64,000 bases of DNA from Amycolatopsis bullii (GTDB lineage: Bacteria; Actinomycetota; Actinomycetes; Mycobacteriales; Pseudonocardiaceae): the NCBI RefSeq assembly GCF_014654205.1, contig NZ_BNAW01000006.1, forward strand, positions 186,001 through 250,000, read 5' to 3'. Each line of letters opens with the position of its first letter. Positions within the stretch are counted from its first letter, which is position 1. The notes beneath the pieces were generated by a model, which saw nothing but the letters and a program-made list of their open reading frames with translations, did no database searches and was not told the DNA's origin. Shown here piece by piece: positions 53,202 to 64,000 of this stretch. Made by a program: the position numbers and the translations under genes.

Positions 53202-54637
53202 AGCTCGCGGCCCCGGACCGGCAGCTGGGCGCCGAGGCGCGGCTCGGGCTCGGGGTGTTCGGCGCGGCGTTCGCGCTGTTCGTGGTGCGCTTCCTGGTAC
53301 CGCGGCCGATCGCGATGTCCAACAACGGCGACGGCGGCCGCGTGCTGTGCGGGGCCGGGATCACCTGGAAGGGCCTGCCCGAGCCGTTCGTCCACCTCGC
53401 CTACACGCCCGCGCCGGGCGCGCCGCCGTGCCGGCCGACGTACCTGCTGACGCAGAGCTGGCTCGCGGACCTAGCCGTCCGGATCGGACGGCTGATCGGT
53501 CTCCACGGCACGCTGAGCCTCGTCATCCTGGGCCTGCTGAGCAGCATCATCGCGGCGGCGGCGATCACCGCGATCGTGCTCGGCCTGCCGCACCCGCGCC
53601 GGACCCGGCTGTTCGTGGCGGCCGGATTGCTGCTGGTCGTCGCGGACTCGGCGTTCTTCGGGTACTTCGCCGCGATCCTCGGCGAAGGCGCGGCCTTCCT
53701 CGGCCTGCTGCTCGCCGCCGGCGGCCTGCTCCTGACCGCGCGCGAGGGCCGGTGGAGCTACGCGGGCATGGCCGTGACGTTCGCCGGCGGGGTCCTGGCC
53801 GTCAACGCCAAGGTCCAGACGCTCACCATCCTGCCGATCCTCGCGCTGGCGATCCTGCTGGCCCGGCCGGGCTCGCTGCGCGGGGTCAAGCGATGGGCGT
53901 CGGCGGCGCTGGTCATCGGCGCGATCGGCGCTGTCACGTTCTTCGCGCAGCAGAGCGTCGAGCCCGCGCGAGCGCCCGATGGCACGTACAGCGCTTTCCC
54001 GGGCGACGACTCGCGCGAGATCAACGCCTTCAACTCGATCTTCCTCAACATCGTCGACGGGAAGCACGACACGCAGGCCGACCTGGCCGCGCTCGGACTG
54101 CCGCCGGAGTTCGCGCAGTACGCCGGCAACGGCTGGTGGCACCCGCACCCGGCGACCATGGATCCGCAGTACCCGCGGTACCGGGACAGGATCAGCCGCC
54201 GGAACGTCGTCACGTACTTCGCGACCCATCCCGGCCGGACCCTCGAAGTGCTCGACCGCGCGGCCACCGACCAGCTCACCGCCCGCCCGGACTACCTCGG
54301 CAGCTTCGACCGGGAAGCCGGGTTCCCGCCGCACGCGCAGGAGTACCGGGTGCCGGTGGTCTCGTGGCTGACCGGCCTGATCGCCCCGCTCGGGCTCTTC
54401 GCGCTGGTGCCGATCTGGCTGCTCGTCCTGGTCAGGGCCGGGCTGCAACGCCGGACGGCGCTCGCGGTCCCCGTGGTGTTCCTGTTCGCGGTCTCGGTGA
54501 CGCAGTTCGGCACCGCGGCGCTGGGCGACGGCATCGAGGGCATCAAGCACCAGTCCGTCGCGCTGTTCTCGATCTTGATCGCCCTCGGATTGTGTTCTTC
54601 CCCGCTGAACCGCCGTTCCGAACCTACGCTCCCGTAA
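53198..54637 (+). CDS. Polytopic membrane protein, possible GT-C enzyme
   Basis: The 479-residue protein has about nine membrane helices. An outer loop after helix 1 has SNNGDGGRVLCGAGITWKGL, and a large loop at about 255-385 has FNSIFLNIVDGKHDTQADLA and GNGWWHPHPATMDPQYPRYR. I do not recognise a named family. Topology and its overlap with the AftB-like gene (GTG in the preceding stop) suggest a cell-wall polysaccharide role such as a glycosyltransferase or transporter. Confidence 0.7.
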   Translation: MKLAAPDRQLGAEARLGLGVFGAAFALFVVRFLVPRPIAMSNNGDGGRVLCGAGITWKGLPEPFVHLAYTPAPGAPPCRPTYLLTQSWLADLAVRIGRLIGLHGTLSLVILGLLSSIIAAAAITAIVLGLPHPRRTRLFVAAGLLLVVADSAFFGYFAAILGEGAAFLGLLLAAGGLLLTAREGRWSYAGMAVTFAGGVLAVNAKVQTLTILPILALAILLARPGSLRGVKRWASAALVIGAIGAVTFFAQQSVEPARAPDGTYSAFPGDDSREINAFNSIFLNIVDGKHDTQADLAALGLPPEFAQYAGNGWWHPHPATMDPQYPRYRDRISRRNVVTYFATHPGRTLEVLDRAATDQLTARPDYLGSFDREAGFPPHAQEYRVPVVSWLTGLIAPLGLFALVPIWLLVLVRAGLQRRTALAVPVVFLFAVSVTQFGTAALGDGIEGIKHQSVALFSILIALGLCSSPLNRRSEPTLP

Positions 54638-54646
54638 CCTGGCTGG

Positions 54647-55375
54647 ATGGCCGACCTGGTTTACCCGCCCGTGATCGCGGCGGCCCGGACGATGTTCCGG
54701 GTACTCGACAACCGCATCCGGATCGAGGGCGCGGAGCACATCCCGCGCCGCGGCGGCGCGGTCATCGCGTGCAACCACATCAGCTACCTCGACTTCATCT
54801 TCTGCGGCCTCGGCGCGCGCCCGGCCAAGCGGCTGACGCGGTTCATGGCGAAGAAGGAGATCTTCGACAACAAGATCGCCGGGCCGCTGATGCGCGGCAT
54901 GCACCACATCTCCGTCGACCGCTCCGCCGGGCTGGCCTCCTACCGCGAAGCGCTCGGAAAGCTGCAGGCCGGCGAGGTCGTCGGCGTCTTCCCGGAAGCC
55001 ACCATCAGCCGGTCGTTCACCGTCAAGGAGATCAAGTCCGGCGCGGTCCGGATGGCCGCGGCGGCCGGCGTCCCGGTGGTGCCGATGGCGCTGTGGGGCA
55101 CCCAGCGGCTCTGGACGAAGGGCCGTCCGAAGGACCTGACCCGGCGGCACGTGCCGATCTCCATCCTCATCGGCGAGCCGATGCATCCGGCGAAGGGCGA
55201 CGACTGGGACGTCGTCACGAAGGAACTCCGCACCCGGATGAGCGCGCTGCTCGACCGGGCCCAGGCCGAGTACCCGGACCAGCCGGCGTCGGACGGGGAA
55301 CGCTGGTGGCTGCCCGCGCACCTCGGCGGCACGGCGCCGACCCCGGCCGAAGCCGCCGAGCTCGACCTGAGCTAG
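54647..55375 (+). CDS. 1-acyl-glycerol-3-phosphate acyltransferase-like protein
   Basis: The 242-residue PlsC-family protein has block I NHISYLDF (NHx4D), block II MAKKEIFDNKIAGPLM, block III FPEATISRS and block IV VPVVPMALWGTQ. Family members acylate lysophosphatidate to phosphatidate, or other glycerolipids and mannosides, from acyl-CoA or acyl-ACP at the inner membrane face. It starts 10 bases after the membrane protein gene and overlaps the convergent HAD gene by 4 bases. Its substrate could be part of the nearby glycolipid pathway, but this is unproven. Confidence 0.9.
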   Translation: MADLVYPPVIAAARTMFRVLDNRIRIEGAEHIPRRGGAVIACNHISYLDFIFCGLGARPAKRLTRFMAKKEIFDNKIAGPLMRGMHHISVDRSAGLASYREALGKLQAGEVVGVFPEATISRSFTVKEIKSGAVRMAAAAGVPVVPMALWGTQRLWTKGRPKDLTRRHVPISILIGEPMHPAKGDDWDVVTKELRTRMSALLDRAQAEYPDQPASDGERWWLPAHLGGTAPTPAEAAELDLS

Positions 55376-56187
55376 AACCAGCGCTCGAGGACCTGCGCCA
55401 CGCCGTCTTCGCCGGCCGGGCCGGTGACCTCGTCGGCCACCGCGAGCAGCTGCGGGTGGCCGTTCTGCATCGCGACGCCGTGGCCCGCCCAGCGCAGCAT
55501 CTCGACGTCGTTGGGCATGTCCCCGAAGGCGATGACCCGCTCGGGCTCGACGTCGAACCGCGCAGCGACATCGGCCAGGCCGGTCGCCTTGGTGATGCCG
55601 TGCGCGGACAGTTCCACCAGGCCGCCCGACGACGAGTACGTGACGTCGACGTCCCGGTCGAAGAGGGCGGTGATCGCGTCCGCCATCTCCTGGGAGGACA
55701 TCCCGCGGTGGCTGACCAGCAGCTTGATCGCCGGGTGCCCGAGGACCTCGGCGCGCGGCCCGGTGCGGCCCTCGCCGTCGCCCCACGGGTTGTGGTAGTC
55801 CGGCTCGATCACGAAGTTGCGCATGTCGTGGTCGACCGCGCCGGTGCTGACCCGCTCGGTCGCCAGCCGGCAGCCGGGCAGCGCCTTGTCGAGCGCGTGC
55901 GCGATGTCGTGCAGCAGCGTCGGCTCGAGCAGGCCGTGCACCTCGACGATCTCTTCGCGGCCGCAGTCGTACAGGACCGCGCCGTTCGCGCACACGGCGT
56001 ACCCGGTGAGCTCGAGCGGCTTCGCGATCGGAGCGATCCACCGCGGCGGCCGCCCGCTGGCCAGCACGAACGGCACCCCGGCTTCGACCGCCCGGCGGAC
56101 GGCGGCGATCGTGCGGGCGCTGAGCGATTCGGAGGGGCCGAGCAGGGTGCCGTCGACGTCGGACGCGATCAACTGGGGTCTCTCCAC
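55372..56187 (-). CDS. HAD-family (Cof-like) phosphatase
   Basis: The 271-residue protein has HAD motif I IASDVDGTLLG, motif II LASGRPPRW, Lys in AIKLLVSHR and motif III GDMPNDVEMLRWAG. The inserted C2-type cap (about 85-190) places it with Cof/SupH-type sugar-phosphate and nucleotide phosphatases. It is cytosolic and dephosphorylates small metabolites, of broad or unknown specificity. It starts at GTG 56187 with GGGGTGGAG context. Confidence 0.9.
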   Translation of the reverse strand: MERPQLIASDVDGTLLGPSESLSARTIAAVRRAVEAGVPFVLASGRPPRWIAPIAKPLELTGYAVCANGAVLYDCGREEIVEVHGLLEPTLLHDIAHALDKALPGCRLATERVSTGAVDHDMRNFVIEPDYHNPWGDGEGRTGPRAEVLGHPAIKLLVSHRGMSSQEMADAITALFDRDVDVTYSSSGGLVELSAHGITKATGLADVAARFDVEPERVIAFGDMPNDVEMLRWAGHGVAMQNGHPQLLAVADEVTGPAGEDGVAQVLERWF

Positions 56188-56268
56188 CCCGCCATTGTCC
56201 CTGACACGTTCGGGTGGGGCCGTCCCCGTCCGTGCGACAGTCGGCGGTTACCGATAGCGTCCGGAACT

Positions 56269-57150
56269 GTGCGAGTTGGCATCGTCATTCTTCCGGAAGA
56301 TCGTTGGTGGGCCGCCGAGCCGAAGTGGCGCGCCGCCGAGGAGTACGGCTTCGACCACGCCTGGACCTACGACCACCTGGGCTGGCGCACCCTGGTCGAC
56401 GGCCCGTGGTTCTCCGCGATCCCGACCCTGACCGCGGCGGCGATGGTGACGTCCCGCATCCGGCTGGGCACCTTCGTGGCGTCCCCGGTCGCCCGGCACC
56501 CGGTGCCGTTCATGCGCGAGCTGAACACCCTCGACGACGTCTCGGACGGCCGTCTCGTCCTCGGCATCGGCGCGGGCGTCGACCACACCCACTACGACGG
56601 CGCGGTGCTCGCCGCCCCCGAGCTGACGCCGAAGCAGCGCGTGGACCGCTTCACCGAGTTCGTCGAGGCGCTCGACGGGCTCCTCATGACCGACAAGTTC
56701 GGCTTCGACGGCGAGTACTACCGGGCCCGTGAGGCCCGCAACCTGCCGGGCCCGGTCCAGCGCCCGCGGCTGCCGTTCGTCGTCGCGGCGAACGGCCCGC
56801 GCACGATGACGCTCGCCGCGCGCTTCGGCGCCGGCTGGGTCACGACGGGCAAGGGCGGCGAGACCGCCGACGAGTGGTGGGCCGGGATCAAGCAGCTCAC
56901 CGAGGTGTTCGACCAGCGGCTGGACGCGGTGGGCCGCGACCGGGCGAGCATCCAGCGGTTCGTCAGCCTGGACGCGTCGCCGGTGTTCTCGCTCAGCAGC
57001 GTGGAGGCGTTCCGCGACGCCGTGGGCCGCGCGCAGGAGCTCGGTTTCACCGACGTCGTCTCGCACTGGCCGCGGTCGTCGTCGCCCTACGAGGGCCGCG
57101 AAGCCGTCCTGGAGCAGGTCGCGAGCGATGTCCTGCCGGAGCTGCACTAG
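56269..57150 (+). CDS. LLM-class flavin-dependent oxidoreductase
   Basis: The 293-residue luciferase-like TIM barrel has VRVGIVILPEDRWW at the start, then TSRIRLGTFVASPVARHPV, ELNTLDDVSDGRLVLGIGAG, RPRLPFVVAANGPRTMTLAA and a C-terminal SVEAFRDAVGRAQELGFTDV. The actinobacterial branch often uses F420, and the reaction is not predictable. The GTG start is at the conserved N-terminus. It is unrelated in position to the LuxE/LuxC-like genes 6 kb away and ends at a strong bidirectional terminator. Confidence 0.9.
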   Translation: MRVGIVILPEDRWWAAEPKWRAAEEYGFDHAWTYDHLGWRTLVDGPWFSAIPTLTAAAMVTSRIRLGTFVASPVARHPVPFMRELNTLDDVSDGRLVLGIGAGVDHTHYDGAVLAAPELTPKQRVDRFTEFVEALDGLLMTDKFGFDGEYYRAREARNLPGPVQRPRLPFVVAANGPRTMTLAARFGAGWVTTGKGGETADEWWAGIKQLTEVFDQRLDAVGRDRASIQRFVSLDASPVFSLSSVEAFRDAVGRAQELGFTDVVSHWPRSSSPYEGREAVLEQVASDVLPELH

Positions 57151-57235
57151 TCCGAACGAGTGACTTCGGGCTGATCGGGAAACCGATTGCCGCCCCTCGG
57201 GCGTCGGTACTGGCAGACACCCCGGGGGTGCGAGA

Positions 57236-57274
57236 GCCCTCGTGGCCGCGGAGGGGCGCAGCGGCCACGAGGGC
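57236..57274. terminator. Strong bidirectional terminator
   Basis: A perfect 14-bp stem (GCCCTCGTGGCCGC and GCGGCCACGAGGGC) with an 11-base loop lies between the stops of the two converging genes at 57150 and 57278. Confidence 0.85.
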
Positions 57275-57277
57275 GTT

Positions 57278-61160
<3,883 letters not shown>

Positions 61161-61164
<4 letters not shown>

Positions 61165-62120
61165 GCGAGACGACCGAGCAGCGCGACAGCGACGAAACTG
61201 CCGTGACGCCCGAGGCTGTCGAGCCTCCTGCGTCGCGTGGGCCGTTGGGCCTGGTCGGCGGCGTCATCAAGACGGCGCGGCCCCGGCAGTGGGTGAAGAA
61301 CGTCCTGGTCTTCGCGGCCCCGTTCTTCGCGTTCTCGAAGTCGACCGATCGCACCGGTCTCCTGATCGACGCGATCATCGCCTTCGTGGCCTTTTCGCTG
61401 ACGGCGAGCTCGGTCTACCTCATCAACGACGCCATCGACGTCGAGGCCGACCGCGCCCACCCGACCAAGCGCAACCGGCCGATCGCGGCCGGGATCGTGC
61501 CGGTCCCCGTCGCGTACGGGGCCGCGGTCGTGTTCTTCCTGGCCGGCCTCGGCGTGTCGTTCCTCGCCAGCTGGCAGCTGGCGGTCGTGCTGGGCGTCTA
61601 CGAGGCCGTCCAGCTCGGGTACTGCTTCGGCCTCAAGCACCAGCCGGTGGTCGACCTGGCCATCGTCGGCTCGGGCTTCCTGATGCGCTCGATCGCCGGC
61701 GGTGTGGCGGGCGGCATTGCGCTGTCGCAGTGGTTCCTGCTGGTCACGGCGTTCGGCTCGCTGTTCATGGTGGCGGGCAAGCGCTACGCGGAGATCATGC
61801 TCTTCGAGCGGACCGGCGCGAAGATCCGCTCGTCGCTGAAGAAGTATTCGGCGAGCTACCTGAGGTTCGTCTGGGCGACGTCGGCGGCGATCCTGATCAT
61901 GTCGTACTGCCTGTGGGCGTTCGAGATCCGCCAGACCGAGCACAACTCGGTGTGGGCGCTCATCTCGATGGTCCCGTTCCTGGTGGCGGTGCTCAGGTAC
62001 GCGGTCGACGTCGACGGCGGCATCGCGGGCGAGCCCGAGGAGATCGCGCTCAAGGACCGCATCCTGCAGGTGCTCGGCGCGACCTGGGTGATCACCCTGT
62101 TCCTCGCGTTCTACCTGTGA
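61161..62120 (+). CDS. ubiA: Decaprenyl-phosphate phosphoribosyltransferase (UbiA family)
   Basis: The 319-residue UbiA-fold prenyltransferase has about nine membrane helices. The first Asp motif is NDAIDVEADRAHPTKRNRPI (about 90-109), typical of DPPR synthase, and KRYAEIMLFERTG carries the second conserved region. It joins phosphoribosyl pyrophosphate to decaprenyl phosphate, the committed step to the arabinose donor of the cell wall. It is the homologue of Rv3806c, the enzyme affected by some ethambutol-resistance mutations. It starts in the stop of the PAP2 gene. Confidence 0.95.
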
Positions 62121-62180
62121 GCTCTTCGCGAATCGACAGCTTCGCTACAGGTCACGCACAGCTGAGCGGCGCACCCTGAG

Positions 62181-62218
62181 GTGGTGGGGGCGGGCACTGC
62201 GCCCGTCCCCGTGACCAC
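62181..62218 (+). terminator. Long hairpin after the DPPR synthase gene
   Basis: GTGGT...ACCAC form the outer arms and GGGGCGGGC/GCCCGTCCCC the inner arms (one bulged T) around ACTGC. It lies 60 bases past the ubiA stop and 10 bases before the ATG of the next gene, so it could be a terminator or could hide that gene's ribosome binding site. Confidence 0.45.
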
Positions 62219-62228
62219 AGGAGCGACG

Positions 62229-62843
62229 ATGAACGACCAGCCGCGCGAGCAGAAGGCCCCGGACCAGCCCGAGCAGCCGACGGCCGAGCAGCCCACAGCG
62301 GCGCACCCCACCCCGGCCGCGGCACCGGCCGACCCAGCGGCCCCGCCTGCCTCGGCCGCTGCTGCTGACCAGGGCGATGCCGCAGCGCAAGCACCTCCCA
62401 CGGCCGCGTTTGCTGCCGAGCCCGCGGAACCGCGCCAACCGGCAGGCCCAGCCGCCACCGCGCCGGCCGCGGGAGCGGCCGATCCGGCAGCGCCCGGATC
62501 TGCTCCGGCCGACCAGTCCGGCGTCCACGGCCGGCAACCGCCCCCCGGCGCCGGTCAGCCCTACCCCGCTTGGGGTCCGCCTCCGCCCGCCGCGCGGCAG
62601 CCCGGCGGATTCCGGCGGTTCGTCGGCCACCGGGCCACCCAGCTCGTCGCCGTCGGCGTGCTCGGCATGCTGGTCGGCGCCGGGATCGTCGGCGGGCTCG
62701 CCGCCGCGAGCCACCACGGCCCGCGGGACGGCCGCCCCGGCGTCCACCGCCAGTACAACGGCCCCGACCAGGGCTTCAACGGCCGCGGTCCCGGCTTCGG
62801 CGGCCGCGGGAACGGCGGCACCGGCTCCGGGGACGGCATCTGA
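62229..62843 (+). CDS. Pro/Ala-rich single-pass membrane protein
   Basis: The 204-residue protein has a long low-complexity N-terminal region of Pro, Ala, Gln and Glu (about 1-125), a membrane helix (about 136-160, RATQLVAVGVLGMLVGAGIV) and an exported His/Gly/Asn-rich tail (NGPDQGFNGRGPGFGGRGNG). I do not recognise a family. CAGGAGCG precedes the ATG at 62229. A frame start 48 bases upstream falls in the hairpin and is less likely. Confidence 0.7.
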   Translation: MNDQPREQKAPDQPEQPTAEQPTAAHPTPAAAPADPAAPPASAAAADQGDAAAQAPPTAAFAAEPAEPRQPAGPAATAPAAGAADPAAPGSAPADQSGVHGRQPPPGAGQPYPAWGPPPPAARQPGGFRRFVGHRATQLVAVGVLGMLVGAGIVGGLAAASHHGPRDGRPGVHRQYNGPDQGFNGRGPGFGGRGNGGTGSGDGI

Positions 62844-62881
62844 TCCCGCAGTGTGGCCTGGGCCACCCGTACCCCGCTCAG

Positions 62882-62898
62882 ATCACGAAAGCATCACG
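62882..62898 (+). promoter_or_regulatory. Direct repeat before the GT-C-like gene
   Basis: ATCACG occurs twice with an 11-base period (62882-62887, 62893-62898), 20 bases before the ATG at 62919. Same-face direct repeats suit a response-regulator site. The factor is unknown. The 5' half, AGATCACGAAAG, also occurs at 18851. Confidence 0.3.
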
Positions 62899-62918
62899 GG
62901 CGGGGTACGGTGGCCGGG

Positions 62919-64000
62919 ATGCGAAGCGCCTCCGCAGAAGTTCCCCACGCCGTCCGCGCGCTGCCGACGGCCATCCCCGTCGCCCGCTCGTGGGCCCTGC
63001 CGGCCGGCGCCGCAGCTGCCTCCGCGCTGGTGTTCGCCCTGGTCAGCAGCCATCTCATCGATGACACCTACATCACGCTGTCCTACGCGAAGAACCTCGC
63101 CTTCCACGGTCACTGGGGCCTGATCGAGCAGGGCACGGCGAACACCGCGACCTCCCCGCTGAACGTCCTGGCCCTCGGCGCGGTCACGTTCGTGCTGCGC
63201 GACGCCGTGCTGGCCGCCGGGGTCGTGTTCGTCGTCGCGCAGGTGGTGCTCGTGCTGGGCCTGCGCCGCCTGGGTGAGCGCACCGGCCTGCCGACGGCGT
63301 TCGCGCCGCTGACGTTCGCGTTGCTGCTGGTCAACCCGCTGTTGCTGTCGTCCGTCGGGCTGGAGGTGACGCTCGGCGCCACCGGCGTCGTGTGGACGCT
63401 GGTCTACGCGGGGGAGCGCCGGCCGGGTCGCCTGGGTGTCGTGATCGGGCTCCTCGCGCTCGTCCGGATCGACCTGCTGCTGATCGCCGCGGTGCTGTTC
63501 GCCGCCCGCCGCGAGTTCTGGACCGGCATCTGGCGGACGGCGTTCGCGGCGCTCGCCGTCACGCTGCCCTGGTTCGGGTTCAGCTGGGTGGTGCTCGGCT
63601 CGGCCGTGCCGGACACGCTCGTCATCAAGATCAGCCAGCAGTCGTGGGGACCGTTCAGCTTCACCAACGGCCCGCTGCTGTACTGGCGCAACTTCCCGGC
63701 CGCGGCCACGCTGTCGTTCCTGCCGCTGCTGCTCGCGGGCCTCGCCGGAGCGGCCTGGCTGGTCCAGTACCGCCGCGGCTCGGAGACGGCCCGCCGCCTG
63801 ACACCGTTCGCGGCGCTCGCCGCCGCCGGCGCGCTGCACTACCTGGCCTACAGCCGGCTGGGCGTGCCGCCCTACCACTGGTACTACGCGCCGAGCATCA
63901 TCGGCGCGACGATCTTCCTCGCCGCCTGTGCGTCCGCGGTCCCGGAGCGGATCCGGCGCGGAACGTGGACGCTGGCCGGAGCGGCCCTCGCGGCGAGCGT
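62919..64000 (+). CDS. GT-C family glycosyltransferase-like membrane protein, 3' partial
   Basis: At least 360 residues are visible and the frame runs off the right edge. It starts at ATG (MRSASAEVPHAVRALPTAIP). After the first membrane helix comes the GT-C acidic motif LIDDTYITLSYAKNLAFHGH (D48-D49), then TATSPLNVLALGAVTFVLRD. About eight membrane helices are seen. The layout fits polyprenol-phosphate-sugar-dependent transferases such as AftB and related mannosyl- or arabinosyltransferases. Position after ubiA matches aftB in M. tuberculosis. The C-terminal domain is not in the window. Confidence 0.85.
   Translation, partial: MRSASAEVPHAVRALPTAIPVARSWALPAGAAAASALVFALVSSHLIDDTYITLSYAKNLAFHGHWGLIEQGTANTATSPLNVLALGAVTFVLRDAVLAAGVVFVVAQVVLVLGLRRLGERTGLPTAFAPLTFALLLVNPLLLSSVGLEVTLGATGVVWTLVYAGERRPGRLGVVIGLLALVRIDLLLIAAVLFAARREFWTGIWRTAFAALAVTLPWFGFSWVVLGSAVPDTLVIKISQQSWGPFSFTNGPLLYWRNFPAAATLSFLPLLLAGLAGAAWLVQYRRGSETARRLTPFAALAAAGALHYLAYSRLGVPPYHWYYAPSIIGATIFLAACASAVPERIRRGTWTLAGAALAAS

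Noticed and set aside
47906-57150. A lux bioluminescence cluster
   Set aside because: LuxE/LuxC-like genes are present, but the only luciferase-fold gene (56269) is a general LLM oxidoreductase 6 kb away behind other transcription units. No LuxA/LuxB pair is seen.

Overview
The window is about 64 kb of very GC-rich, gene-dense chromosome from a filamentous actinomycete. GC-biased third positions, many GTG and TTG starts, arabinogalactan genes and several pairs of ATGA-coupled genes point to Pseudonocardiaceae, most likely Amycolatopsis or a close relative. The genus is an inference. I see no tRNA, rRNA, CRISPR array, insertion sequence or prophage, and no gene-free stretch longer than 300 bases.

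Left part (1-5.6 kb): a histidine kinase cut by the window edge, its likely DevR/NarL-type response regulator, a coupled excalibur protein and class F sortase, and a helicase-associated-domain protein. From 5.6 to 10.1 kb lies an accessory-looking minus-strand operon. In transcription order it encodes a Crp/Fnr regulator, a class III cyclase-like protein, a 661-residue protein with a degenerate P-loop and an SPFH-like protein. This is one of two candidates for an undescribed system and may be a nucleotide-signalling or conflict module.

Middle part (10.3-31.8 kb): mostly housekeeping genes. They include a MazG-like pyrophosphohydrolase, coaA, a macro-domain protein, pheA with a histidine phosphatase, a zincin-like metallopeptidase with a septum-formation protein, and serS. 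The order pheA, phosphatase, metallopeptidase, septum protein, serS resembles Mycobacterium tuberculosis Rv3838c-Rv3834c. Inserted among these are a module of a DUF1190-like protein, a GSP-synthase-like ATP-grasp protein and a DUF350 protein, a haloalkane dehalogenase, a class III aminotransferase, lipoproteins and L-2-hydroxyglutarate oxidase.

Glycan and lipid region (31.9-51.2 kb): a large SARP/AfsR regulator is divergent from a sugar aminotransferase, epimerase, GT4 glycosyltransferase and acetyltransferase operon. After an ECF sigma factor with its membrane partner and an M28 peptidase comes the second candidate system. A GnnA/GnnB-like oxidoreductase and aminotransferase pair diverges from an LpxA-like acyltransferase with its catalytic His, followed by an acyl carrier protein, SDR, AMP-ligase, LuxE-like and LuxC-like proteins and a flippase-like membrane protein. 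The likely theme is an acylated or fatty-aldehyde-derived aminosugar, which is unexpected in an organism without LPS.

Right part (51.3-64 kb): cell-wall arabinogalactan synthesis. It holds AftB-like and other polytopic GT-C-type proteins, a lysophospholipid-type acyltransferase, a HAD phosphatase, an LLM oxidoreductase, a DUF6541-type membrane protein, glf, a DPPR phosphatase homologue and DPPR synthase. It resembles Rv3809c-Rv3805c, but glfT2 is missing between glf and the phosphatase.

Non-coding features: a 51-52 bp double-hairpin repeat occurs three times, with a compensatory base-pair change. One copy sits in frame inside a coding region and one forms the tail of a small protein. Two perfect DnaA-box 9-mers face each other in a gap at 51.2 kb.
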